From: Acidobacteriota bacterium
GTDB taxonomy: Bacteria; Acidobacteriota; Terriglobia; Bryobacterales; Bryobacteraceae
Length of the DNA: 7,058 nucleotides
NCBI GenBank assembly: GCA_016871135.1
Contig: VFZQ01000276.1
Coordinates: 1-7,058 of the forward strand
Direction: 5' to 3'
The position numbers were made by a program, and so were the translations under genes. The notes beneath the pieces were generated by a model, which did no database searches, was not told where the DNA came from, and worked only from the letters and a program-made list of their open reading frames with translations. Every line of letters begins with the position of its first letter. The stretch's first letter is position 1. Shown in pieces: positions 1-6,646 of this stretch.

Positions 1-12
1 CCGGGGGGCCTC

Positions 13-870
13 TTACGTTAGGCTAGTGCGCGGCCACACTTGCGTCCCGTCCATCGGGAAGACCCAGCAGGTGTCGATGTCGCGTGGATGCAGAACGACG
101 CCGAAGCCGATGTCGCCAATTTTTTTCGGCATGTTGTCGCCGATGCGCGTCCAGCGCGTGGCGGGGCGATCGATGCGATAGATGCCGCAGTGGTTCTGTT
201 GGTAGACGCGGTCGGGGTTCAGCGGATGAATGCGGACGCAGTGGGGATCGTGACCGTACTCGGCATCGGGCGAGGGAAGAAATTCCGCGGCGATGCCCTG
301 GTTCAGCGGCGCCCACGACGCACCGGCATCGAGCGATTCAAAGACGCCTCCGGCCGACATTCCGATATACATGTGATTGGCGTCGCGAGGATCGATGTTG
401 ATCGAGTGCAGACGCGCGCCGTCGGGCGGGCCTTGTTCGCCATCGCCGCACCATTTCGGGCGCATGGGATGGTTGTTGAAGCCTTCGACCTCCTGCCAGG
501 TGTCGCCGTGATCCTCACTGCGGAACAAGCCTTGCGGCGATGTCCCCGCGTACCAGACTCCTGGCTGCGACGCGTGGCCGGGTTGCAGCCAGAACGTGTG
601 CTCGACGACGCGTCCGCCGGTTTCCTTCTTCGGGAAGGCGGGCGGCTTCGAAACTTCCTTGAACGCCTTGCCGGCGTTGACCGAGCGGTAGATCGTGTGT
701 CCGAGATGGCCCGCGCTGCCGGCGATAAGAATGCGCTTGGGATCGCGCGGGTCCTGCACACAGTGGTAGATCACATTGCCGAACAAAACCGGGCCGGACA
801 GTTCCCACTTCCGGCGGTCTTTCGTAGTGAAAGTAAAAGCGCCCTTCTTTGTCGCGACCAGGAGTTTCAT
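13..870 (-). CDS. Sialidase-like BNR/Asp-box repeat protein, C-terminus probably lost by frameshift
   Basis: The 285-residue protein resembles the WD40/YVTN/BNR-like 'exo-alpha-sialidase' or 'glycosyl hydrolase' beta-propeller proteins. No substrate can be assigned. Asp-box motifs (S-x-D-x-G-x-x-W) are visible as SEDHGDTW (about 118-125) and SLDAGASW (about 179-186), with degenerate ones near 61-70 and 232-240. The phrases YQQNHCGIYR and VFPMDGTQVWPRTS are familiar from this family. There is no signal peptide, so it is probably cytoplasmic. The ATG follows the stop of the upstream SBBP gene by 6 bp, so the two are probably co-transcribed; the ribosome binding site is weak (GGTAA-like). From memory, relatives continue some 80-100 residues past VWPRTSP, whereas this frame ends in TAA three codons after VWPRT. 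One extra C in AGCCTAAC would read on as PNVRGPP to the window edge. Family is fairly sure; enzymatic activity is unknown. Confidence 0.75.
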   Translation of the reverse strand: MKLLVATKKGAFTFTTKDRRKWELSGPVLFGNVIYHCVQDPRDPKRILIAGSAGHLGHTIYRSVNAGKAFKEVSKPPAFPKKETGGRVVEHTFWLQPGHASQPGVWYAGTSPQGLFRSEDHGDTWQEVEGFNNHPMRPKWCGDGEQGPPDGARLHSINIDPRDANHMYIGMSAGGVFESLDAGASWAPLNQGIAAEFLPSPDAEYGHDPHCVRIHPLNPDRVYQQNHCGIYRIDRPATRWTRIGDNMPKKIGDIGFGVVLHPRDIDTCWVFPMDGTQVWPRTSLT

Positions 871-876
871 GATGGC

Positions 877-3800
877 TTACCGAATGTTGATTGTTACGCT
901 CTCCGGACTGGTTTGGTTACCGATTCGGAGTTGGAGCCGTTTGTCGCCGGTGCTGAGCAGCGGAACGACGAAGTTGACTTGCAGCACACCGGCGACGAGA
1001 CCCGGCGCGCCGCCGGCATAGACGGGGCGCACTTCCTGGCCGTCGATCAGAACGGCAACAGGCGTTTTCGGCTGCGGCAGCGGGGCGACGGTTGGCTTGC
1101 CGTCGACGCCGGCGGGATCGGTGGCGCCTTCGCCGGTCGCAAAGAGGATGAGCGTTTCGCCGATGACCGCGCCGCTGCCCGCGCGGACGAGTTCGCCGTT
1201 CGGCCGGATGACGGCGCCGGCGCCGCTGCCGCTGGAATTCTGCGTGAAGATTCCGGGCGCGGAGGTGGCGACGGGAATTTCGATAGGATCGGAGAGTCGG
1301 CCTTCGAACTCGACTTGCACGGGGACGGCGCGCTTACCCTCGACATCGTAGGGTACGACGACGCTGATTTGCTGCGTGCTCGAAACGATCATCGCGCCGG
1401 GAGTGCCGTCGAACAGAACGCGCGTGCCGGCGAGGCGTGTGGAGACAAAACCGCGGCCGTCAAGCTGCAGTGTTGTTGGCGTGGATCCCATGTTCTGGCC
1501 GAAGATGGTGATCAACTCACCGGGAGCTATGCCGCCTTCGTTGCGCGCCGGCCTGAAGCTGGCGGCGTTGGTGACGCCGGCAAAAGTGAACTCGGGGCGC
1601 GGGGGAGCGAGCGGCGGAACAAGGTTGATTGTGGCTTCGACGAACTTGGTGTTGTCGGCGGCGGCGGAGGCGCGCAGCGTAACTGTCGATGCCGACAGAA
1701 TCGTGGCCGGGGCCGTGTAGAGGCCGCTGGAAGTGATGGACCCGACGTTTGGCGTGAGCGTCCATCGCACAGTGGTGTTGGCGGCGCCAAGCACTGTGGC
1801 ATTGAATTGCTGCGTCTGGTTGGCGGCGAGGGTCGCCGAGCGGGGCGTCATCGTGATGGTGAGACGGTTGACGAGTGTGACAACGGCGTCGGCGATCTTG
1901 GTTCCGTCGGCGACGCTGATGGCCGAGACTGTGACGCCGGGAGAGCCCGCGAAGGAGTCGGGCGCGGTGTAGAGACCGGTCTGCGTAATCGAACCGATGT
2001 CGGGGAAGATCGACCAGCGAATAGCGGTGTTGGCGGTGTTGCTGATGGTGGTGGTGAACTGCTGCGACTCGCGCGGGCCGAGCGTGACGAAGGCAGGCGC
2101 TATGGTGACGAGGATCTCGCTGTAGAGCGCGGCGAAGCAGTCGGCGGCGCCGATGGGACGAGTGGCGAGCGCGCCTTCGGTGGTGAGCAGATTGGCCGAG
2201 TCGGTAACGCCGGTTACCCAAGTGCGGCCACGGCCGTCGATGGCGACGGCCTGGATGCTATCGTTTCCCGCACCGCCGAGATGCGTGGAGAACTGAAGCT
2301 GATTGCCGCCAGCGCTGATACGCGCGAGGAACGCATCGGCGCCGCCGCGAAACTCCTCCGAGCGAATCGGGCCGTCGTTTCGGAGAGGGAAGTTCGAAGA
2401 GAACGTCTGGCCTCCGACGTAAGCGTTGCCGAGGGAATCGACGGCGAGTGCGTTGGCGATCTCTTCGGCCGAACCTCCGAGAAACGTACCGTAAACCAGC
2501 ACCGTGCCGAGCGGATCGAAGCGCGCTACAAAGGCGTCGGGCAGCAATGCGGCGACGCTTTGCACGGAGTTGAAACTGACGGGGAGATTGGGAGAAGTGG
2601 TCTGGCCGGCGATGTAGACATTGCCACGGGCGTCGACTCCAACGGCGCGGGCAACCTCTTGCAGATCGCCGCCGTAGTAGGTGGAAAATGCGAGCGACGC
2701 ACCGTCGGCGGCGAGTTTGGAGACGAAGGCATCCGAAGTACCGCGACGCGTTTTCTGGTAGGCGGTTTCGGTGATGGGGAAGTTGTCGGAGCGGGTTTCG
2801 CCGGCGATGTGCGCGGCACCGGCGGAGTCGACGGCAATGGAATTGGCGATGTCGACGGCGAAGCCGCCGAGGATGCTGGCGTAGACGACGGATGCGCCAT
2901 CGCGAGCAAACTTGACGACAAAGGCGTCGCCGCCGCCGCGCACGGGAAGCGTGTCCTTGGTGGTGACGGGGAAGTCGGTCGAGTCGGTGCGGCCGGCGAT
3001 GTAGGCCGCGCCGGTGGAGTCGATGGCGATGGCGTTGGCGGACTCGTTGGAGGCGCCGCCGAAGTAGCTGGCGTAGGTGATGGCGGTTCCGGAGGGCGCG
3101 AGTTTGACGATGAACGCGTCGGTGATGCCGCTGCCACCGGCGAGCAGCTTTTGAGGAGCGTCGGCGGAGACAGGGAAATTGTTGCTGGCGGTTTGGCCGG
3201 CAACGTAGGCGGCTCCGGCGGAATCGACCGCGATGGCGAGACCGGTGTCGACGCCATTGCCGCCGATGTAGGCGGTCCACACAACGCCTCGACCGGAAGG
3301 ATTCAGTTTGGCGACAAAAACATCTTGCGAGCCAAATGTTTGGGAGCGCGCGGCGCCGGGGAAGTCGATCGACACGCTGGAGCCGACGATGTAGGCGTTG
3401 CCTTGGGCGTCGGCGGCGATGCCGCGGGCTTCGTCGGCGAGGGATCCGCCGAGATAGGTGGAGTAGGTCAGAACGGGATCGATGACGAGTTCGCGCGTGT
3501 GGTCATAGTGGCCCACATCGAATCCGAACGAGCCCTCGCGCTCGACGAAGCGGACGGGGATTTTGCGGTCTTGCTGTGTGGCGATGGGGGCACGGAAGCG
3601 CAGTCCATTGGCGAACACGAGTTCGCCATTGCCGGTGATGCGGGCGGGCGCGGTGAACTGGATGGCGGCTGGATCGGCGCCAGGGTGAACGATGAAGTCG
3701 TACTCCATGCGGCGATCGGCGCCGTAGTAAACGAGGTCGATGCCGTTGTAGAGATTGGCCGCGGTAACGCGGGAGTGCGTTGGATAGCTGGCGCGATCGT

Positions 3801-4053
3801 TCCCGCGGAAGTAGGTCACGGTGCTGCTTTCCCCGGCGCCGGTGAGCTTCGATGCGCGCGCGTTGCGCCAACGAAGATCGACCGAACTATCGCGCGTGGC
3901 GAGGGTCATGCCGGCCGGTGAAAGGCGCGCGGCGTAACCGTTTGCCTTGAGGACGAACTCACTGGCGCCACGCTGTTCAAACAGTCCAGGGACCTTTACG
4001 GATGCCGCCATCGTGGCGGCGCAGGCGAGAGAAAAAGTTGCAAAGCGTTTCAT
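877..4053 (-). CDS. Secreted SBBP beta-propeller / Ig-like / Solibacter C-terminal domain protein
   Basis: This 1058-residue protein is almost certainly exported: residues 1-18 (MKRFATFSLACAATMAAS) form a signal peptide. Residues about 20-193 match the conserved N-terminal region usually found before SBBP repeats (LYNGIDLVYYG, MEYDFIVHPGADP, LVIDPVLTYSTYLGG). Seven SBBP repeats follow (about 194-647), each with a [FY]xxxxGG, an AVDxxGxAY[IV]AG and a DAF[VI]xK element. Two Ig-like repeats (about 648-813) share GSIT-x2-GLYTAP. The C-terminal region (about 819-1058; AGVTNAASF, APGELITIFGQNMG, LILFATGEG) is the Solibacter-type TIGR03437 domain. The ATG fits the signal peptide exactly, though no Shine-Dalgarno is visible. 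It is first in a two-gene unit with the BNR protein 6 bp downstream. The biochemical role is unknown; cell-surface or secreted binding is inferred from domain types. Confidence 0.9.
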   Translation of the reverse strand: MKRFATFSLACAATMAASVKVPGLFEQRGASEFVLKANGYAARLSPAGMTLATRDSSVDLRWRNARASKLTGAGESSTVTYFRGNDRASYPTHSRVTAANLYNGIDLVYYGADRRMEYDFIVHPGADPAAIQFTAPARITGNGELVFANGLRFRAPIATQQDRKIPVRFVEREGSFGFDVGHYDHTRELVIDPVLTYSTYLGGSLADEARGIAADAQGNAYIVGSSVSIDFPGAARSQTFGSQDVFVAKLNPSGRGVVWTAYIGGNGVDTGLAIAVDSAGAAYVAGQTASNNFPVSADAPQKLLAGGSGITDAFIVKLAPSGTAITYASYFGGASNESANAIAIDSTGAAYIAGRTDSTDFPVTTKDTLPVRGGGDAFVVKFARDGASVVYASILGGFAVDIANSIAVDSAGAAHIAGETRSDNFPITETAYQKTRRGTSDAFVSKLAADGASLAFSTYYGGDLQEVARAVGVDARGNVYIAGQTTSPNLPVSFNSVQSVAALLPDAFVARFDPLGTVLVYGTFLGGSAEEIANALAVDSLGNAYVGGQTFSSNFPLRNDGPIRSEEFRGGADAFLARISAGGNQLQFSTHLGGAGNDSIQAVAIDGRGRTWVTGVTDSANLLTTEGALATRPIGAADCFAALYSEILVTIAPAFVTLGPRESQQFTTTISNTANTAIRWSIFPDIGSITQTGLYTAPDSFAGSPGVTVSAISVADGTKIADAVVTLVNRLTITMTPRSATLAANQTQQFNATVLGAANTTVRWTLTPNVGSITSSGLYTAPATILSASTVTLRASAAADNTKFVEATINLVPPLAPPRPEFTFAGVTNAASFRPARNEGGIAPGELITIFGQNMGSTPTTLQLDGRGFVSTRLAGTRVLFDGTPGAMIVSSTQQISVVVPYDVEGKRAVPVQVEFEGRLSDPIEIPVATSAPGIFTQNSSGSGAGAVIRPNGELVRAGSGAVIGETLILFATGEGATDPAGVDGKPTVAPLPQPKTPVAVLIDGQEVRPVYAGGAPGLVAGVLQVNFVVPLLSTGDKRLQLRIGNQTSPESVTINIR
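1615..2112 (-). repeat. Two Ig-like repeats of the GLYTAP type
   Basis: Residues about 648-730 and 731-813 of the SBBP protein are two copies of an Ig-like unit of roughly 83 residues. Both have a T-x2-x-QQF strand, a W about 30 residues in (IRWSIFP and VRWTLTP), GSIT-x2-GLYTAP, and a closing strand with DxTK followed by A-x-V/I-x-LV. Such units act as spacers between a propeller and a C-terminal domain in large surface proteins of these bacteria. Confidence 0.75.
2113..3474 (-). repeat. Seven tandem SBBP (beta-propeller) repeats
   Basis: Within the 1058-residue protein, seven units begin near residues 194, 257, 325, 389, 454, 519 and 586, giving a period of 63-68 residues (about 195 bp). 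Each opens with a Y/F-rich strand and GG, carries AVDSxGxAYxAG in the middle and ends with DAFVxKxxxxG. The seventh is the most divergent (WVTGVTD, CFAALYS). Seven units would suit a closed seven-bladed propeller, which is inference. At DNA level the repeats are diverged, so recent slippage is not indicated. Confidence 0.85.
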
Positions 4054-4109
4054 CGCGGTAAACGAGAGTGTACCAATACGGAGCCTGATATACTTGCCAT
4101 TCGCCCATC
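4054..4109. promoter_or_regulatory. Divergent promoter spacer between SBBP and SMP-30 genes
   Basis: This 56-bp spacer must hold promoters for both divergent genes. On the plus strand TATACT (4089-4094, five of six matches to TATAAT) ends 15 nt before the SMP-30 ATG. On the minus strand TACACT (4072-4067, four of six) ends 13 nt before the SBBP ATG. No good -35 hexamer is seen at 16-18 bp from either, and neither start has a Shine-Dalgarno. If these are the -10 boxes, both leaders would be only about 6-9 nt. The spacer location is certain; the exact boxes are tentative. Confidence 0.45.
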
Positions 4110-5156
4110 ATGGAAAACAAACTCAACCGCAGATCGCTTTTCGCCGCAGCCGGACTCGGCGCGTCTCCCTTGCTAGCGCAGATCAAGCGCGATTGGAGTG
4201 GGCAGAATCCGACCCGTTACCCCGATCCCGACATCATCGCGATCGACCCGCGCTTCAACAAGTACAAGCTTGGCAACACGCCGATTCAGCGCCTGCACAC
4301 GGGCTGCCTGTGGGCCGAAGGGCCGGCGTGGAGCGCGGTCGGCCGCTACCTGCTTTGGAGCGACATTCCGAACAACGTGCAGTTACGCTGGGTGGAAGAG
4401 ACGGGGCATGTGTCGGTGTTTCGCAATCCGGCCGGCAACTCGAACGGCAACACGTTCGACTGGGAAGGACGGCAACTTGCGTTTGAACACGGCAACCGGC
4501 GCGTGCTGCGCTACGAGCACAACGGCTCAACGACGGTGATCGCGGACAAGTTCGAGGGCAAGCCGTTGAACGCGCCGAATGACGGCGTTGTCGGCCCCGA
4601 CGGCGCGCTGTGGTTCACCGATCCCGGCTACGGCTCGCTAATGTGGTACGAGGGCAACAAGGGCAAGCTGGAGTTGAAGGAAGCGGTCTATCGCGTGGAC
4701 AAGTCGGGGAAGATCGAAAAGGTCACCGACGAGATCTACAAGCCGAACGGAATCTGCTTCTCGCCCGACTACAAGAAGATCTATGTCGCGGACACGGGCG
4801 CGACGCATTATCCGAACGCGCCAAAGGTAATCAAAGTATGGGACATCAACGGCACGAAGCTGACGAACGGAAAAGTGTTCTGTTCGATGAAGCTCGATGG
4901 CGTTGGCGAGGGTTTGGCCGACGGCATCCGCTGCGACGAGGACGGCAACATCTGGGCGAGCGCGGGATGGGTCGGCGAGAACTACGATGGCGTGCACATC
5001 TTCGCGCCGGATGGACAGCGGATCGGGCAAATCCGGCTACCGGAGATCTGTTCGAACGTCGCATTTGGCGGCGCGAAGCGAAACCGGTTGTTCATGACGG
5101 GCAGCCAGTCGCTGTACTCTGTGTACGTCGAAACGCGCGGCGCGCATTTCTGCTAG
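4110..5156 (+). CDS. Tat-exported SMP-30/gluconolactonase/LRE-family protein
   Basis: This 348-residue protein belongs to the SMP-30/gluconolactonase/LRE-like six-bladed beta-propeller family. Members hydrolyse sugar lactones or related esters using one divalent metal. The N-terminus NRRSLFAAAGLGASPLLAQ is a twin-arginine signal (RR at 7-8), so the protein is probably exported folded to the periplasm. The expected metal ligands are present in order: Glu70 in AEGPAW, Asn157 in APNDG, Asn213 in KPNG and Asp271 in LADGI. Family landmarks such as GALWFTDPGYG and GNIWASA are also clear. Start choice rests on the Tat signal; no Shine-Dalgarno precedes it, but TATACT lies 15 nt upstream. Its stop shares CTAG with the frame-corrected convergent PAAR-like pseudogene. 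The substrate cannot be read from sequence. Domain assignment is firm; lactonase activity is a family-based expectation. Confidence 0.88.
   Translation: MENKLNRRSLFAAAGLGASPLLAQIKRDWSGQNPTRYPDPDIIAIDPRFNKYKLGNTPIQRLHTGCLWAEGPAWSAVGRYLLWSDIPNNVQLRWVEETGHVSVFRNPAGNSNGNTFDWEGRQLAFEHGNRRVLRYEHNGSTTVIADKFEGKPLNAPNDGVVGPDGALWFTDPGYGSLMWYEGNKGKLELKEAVYRVDKSGKIEKVTDEIYKPNGICFSPDYKKIYVADTGATHYPNAPKVIKVWDINGTKLTNGKVFCSMKLDGVGEGLADGIRCDEDGNIWASAGWVGENYDGVHIFAPDGQRIGQIRLPEICSNVAFGGAKRNRLFMTGSQSLYSVYVETRGAHFC
5130..5150. terminator. GC-rich inverted repeat at the convergent gene ends
   Basis: GAAACGCGCG (5130-5139) and CGCGCATTTC (5141-5150) are inverted copies with one mismatch around a single central base, able to form a GC-rich hairpin. 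It lies in the last codons of the SMP-30 gene and starts 3 nt past the corrected stop of the minus-strand PAAR-like copy. There is no true T-run after it on either strand, so it is at best a weak terminator, more plausible for the minus strand. It may be a chance effect of GC-rich codons. Confidence 0.25.
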
Positions 5157-5468
5157 ATAGTGCGGACGATCAAGGCCGACCCTTGGCGTGCGCCATTACT
5201 TGGATCTGCATCTTTCAATTGCCCCTAACGTCACATCTGGGACGCCATCCACAGGCGCCAGCGGGTTATCCAAAAGCCAGCGCACATTCGTGCAGGACTG
5301 GGGCTTGCTTCCCGCGCGAAAAGGACAACCCCTAACGGCTGCTGGATCCGAATACTTCGCCGGCCGGCTGCCATAGGCATTGGTCGTCGCCGTGGGAGGC
5401 ACGATCATCACTTTTCCGCCATGCGGACAAAGGACAACGGACCTATCCGTTACCTGAGTGATTGCTAT
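5153..5468 (-). pseudogene. Decayed second copy of the PAAR-like cysteine-rich protein
   Basis: This is a tandem paralogue of the gene at 5477-5806. The frame reads VTDRSVVLCPHGG, then GCPFRAGSKPQSC, NPLAPVDGVP and ERC. All four shared cysteines sit at the same spacing as in the intact copy, with 30 of 74 identical residues between the first and last Cys by my count and no gap. Two defects are visible. No ATG, GTG or TTG occurs in frame before CPHGG; the best placed codon is ATA (5466-5468, followed by AITQVTDRS), 8 nt after the upstream TAG. After ERC the frame ends at TAA (5196-5198), but shifting frame at about 5208 gives ADPSNGARQGSALIVRTI and a TAG at 5153-5155, matching the intact tail (PQGPAIILSV). 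Loss of a GC dinucleotide from TGCGCAGAT would explain it. A 71-residue product from GTG at 5411 remains possible but would lack CPHGG. The restored protein would be about 105 residues. Confidence 0.75.
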
Positions 5469-5476
5469 TGCAGAGA

Positions 5477-5806
5477 CTAGACCGAGAGGATGATCGCCGG
5501 ACCCTGCGGCACGTTGGCGGCGGTCTTACAGATGCCAACATTGCCGAACATTACGCTAGGCACGCCATCGATGGTATATAAAGGGTTGCAGGTAACCCAG
5601 GACATCTTAACGCAGGGTTGGGGGCGTCCGCCGACCCTGTGTGCGCAGCCCGAAACGGTTCCGGGGTCGGTCCACTTGACCGCCTTCTTGCCGTTCGGCA
5701 GCACGGACATCGTCGTCGTCTTAACTTGCACCGAGCCGCCGTGCGGGCACTTGATGACCGAGCCGCTATTGACGACTATGTTCAGATTTTCTAGTTCGAA
5801 TCCCAT
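5477..5806 (-). CDS. Small PAAR-like (CPHGG) cysteine-rich protein
   Basis: This 109-residue protein resembles the small CPHGG...GC...PC...W...G-x-P family often described as PAAR-like or DUF4280-like. Such proteins are thought to cap the spike of contractile injection or type VI secretion machines. That role is family-level inference, and no other injection gene lies in this window. Visible features are C20-PHGG, C54, PQPC65, W70, GVP (81-83), C93 and the tail PQGPAIILSV. C73 is the only cysteine not shared with the neighbouring copy. There is no signal peptide or membrane segment. The start is ATG at 5806 because AGGAG (5817-5813) lies 6 nt upstream; the longer frame from TTG at 5821 would read through that ribosome binding site. 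It follows the outer-membrane barrel gene by 33 bp and precedes its decayed paralogue by 8 bp, suggesting one transcript. Confidence 0.7.
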   Translation of the reverse strand: MGFELENLNIVVNSGSVIKCPHGGSVQVKTTTMSVLPNGKKAVKWTDPGTVSGCAHRVGGRPQPCVKMSWVTCNPLYTIDGVPSVMFGNVGICKTAANVPQGPAIILSV

Positions 5807-5839
5807 TGTTCGCTCCTGCAAACACTGGCGCGAACTGGA
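5807..5839 (-). promoter_or_regulatory. Strong ribosome binding site and small inverted repeat before the PAAR-like gene
   Basis: Read on the minus strand, this 33-nt junction holds GTTCGC (5835-5830) and its inverted copy GCGAAC (5813-5808), separated by 16 nt. AGGAG (5817-5813) lies at the end of the loop and shares one base with the second arm; the ATG follows at 5806-5804. The Shine-Dalgarno is the best in the window and fixes the start. The hairpin could partly mask the start region, but a 6-bp stem with a 16-nt loop is weak. Confidence 0.5.
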
Positions 5840-6646
5840 CTAGAAAGTTATCGAAAGAATTACTTCGAACTGATTTTTTCTGGAGTTGTACGAATCCTTG
5901 TCGAACGTTTTGTCCATCCAGCGGGTGTAGCGGAACTCGGGCACGACACGGAAACCGAAGTCGTCGTTGTACTGAACCCCGATGCCGCCGGTCCAGCCGC
6001 GGGTGAGGTTTTGAACTTTCTTGTCGATGGGCTTATTGTCGTTCGTGCTGACGCCGAGAATTGTCGTCGTACGAGTGGTGCGGATGGACTGCACCGCACG
6101 GAACGACGGGCCGCCTTCGACGAAGACGCGGACGCCTTGTTTGGTGTGGTCTTTGTCGTAGCGGCGGATCAGTATGCCGAAGTCGCGATACTTAATGCTC
6201 GAGTTTTCCTTGACATCGCTGATCTTGCGTTCGTCGGCGGTGGTGAAAGGGTTGTCGATGCCTTCGATGGTGTTCTTGGTCGTTTCGAGCTTCGAGGCGT
6301 GGATCATGTAGGTCGCGGCGACGGCGAATTTCTTCGGCAGCGCGACCTGGACGAGGCCACCAAAACCGATGGGGCTACCTTTCGATTTCGTCTCGTCGTT
6401 GCGGGAGAGGACGTTGGTTGCCGAGACGAATGAGCCTTCGCCGACGGGGACAAGCGCGAGAAATCCGAACGTGCCGCCGGCGGAGATCGGACGGACGTAG
6501 TTGACCTTCTTCAAGGTCGTCGGCGCTTGCTTGGGAGCTTCGGCGGCGGGCTTCGCGGGCGCCGGAGTGGTTGGAGCGGGCGTTTGTGCGTTAACAAACG
6601 AGGCGGCTGCCATTACGGTGAGCAGCCGGAGACGAATCGATTCCAT
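5840..6646 (-). CDS. Outer-membrane beta-barrel protein with Pro/Ala-rich N-terminal linker
   Basis: From the ATG at 6646 this is a 268-residue protein. Residues 1-20 (MESIRLRLLTVMAAASFVNA) are a clear signal peptide ending in VNA before Q. A Pro/Ala/Thr-rich linker runs to about 44. The rest is made of alternating polar/hydrophobic beta strands (GGTFGFLALVPVG, GVRVFVEGGPSFRAV, GWTGGIGVQYNDDFGFRVVPEFRYTRW), and it ends FEVILSITF with a terminal Phe, the usual outer-membrane insertion signature. Size suits an eight-stranded barrel of the OmpX/OmpA-N type; no peptidoglycan-binding OmpA domain is present. The frame opens at 6697, but that adds 17 residues ahead of the signal peptide, so 6646 is preferred. 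Upstream, GAAAG is a partial Shine-Dalgarno and TAGAAT (6665-6660) lies 13 nt before ATG. It heads a group with the PAAR-like genes. Specific function is unknown. Confidence 0.8.
   Translation of the reverse strand: MESIRLRLLTVMAAASFVNAQTPAPTTPAPAKPAAEAPKQAPTTLKKVNYVRPISAGGTFGFLALVPVGEGSFVSATNVLSRNDETKSKGSPIGFGGLVQVALPKKFAVAATYMIHASKLETTKNTIEGIDNPFTTADERKISDVKENSSIKYRDFGILIRRYDKDHTKQGVRVFVEGGPSFRAVQSIRTTRTTTILGVSTNDNKPIDKKVQNLTRGWTGGIGVQYNDDFGFRVVPEFRYTRWMDKTFDKDSYNSRKNQFEVILSITF

Noticed and set aside
2113..3474. Evenly spaced similar DNA segments that might suggest a CRISPR or minisatellite.
   Set aside because: The period is about 195 bp, copies are diverged, and all are explained by in-frame SBBP protein repeats.
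40..3921. A 1293-codon plus-strand open frame antisense to the BNR and SBBP genes.
   Set aside because: It is the mirror of two GC-rich genes that happen to share register across their 6-bp junction. Its product is a monotonous G/A/D/V/R/E-rich sequence whose periodicity copies the SBBP repeats, while the minus-strand products show clear domains and a signal peptide.
4610..5335. A 241-codon plus-strand frame overlapping the SMP-30 gene and the PAAR-like pseudogene.
   Set aside because: It is an out-of-frame shadow of the SMP-30 gene, rich in Arg and Gly with no motif, and it crosses the convergent junction.
5807..5821. A TTG start at 5821 for the PAAR-like gene, giving 114 residues.
   Set aside because: It would translate through the AGGAG that serves the ATG at 5806; no ribosome binding site is seen at a proper distance before the TTG.
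5490..5843. A 117-codon plus-strand frame opposite the PAAR-like gene.
   Set aside because: The minus strand has conserved cysteine motifs, a paralogue and a strong ribosome binding site; the plus-strand product has no recognisable pattern.
6011..6433. A 140-codon plus-strand frame inside the barrel gene.
   Set aside because: It is antisense to a protein with a signal peptide and C-terminal Phe barrel signature; the plus-strand product shows no domain features.
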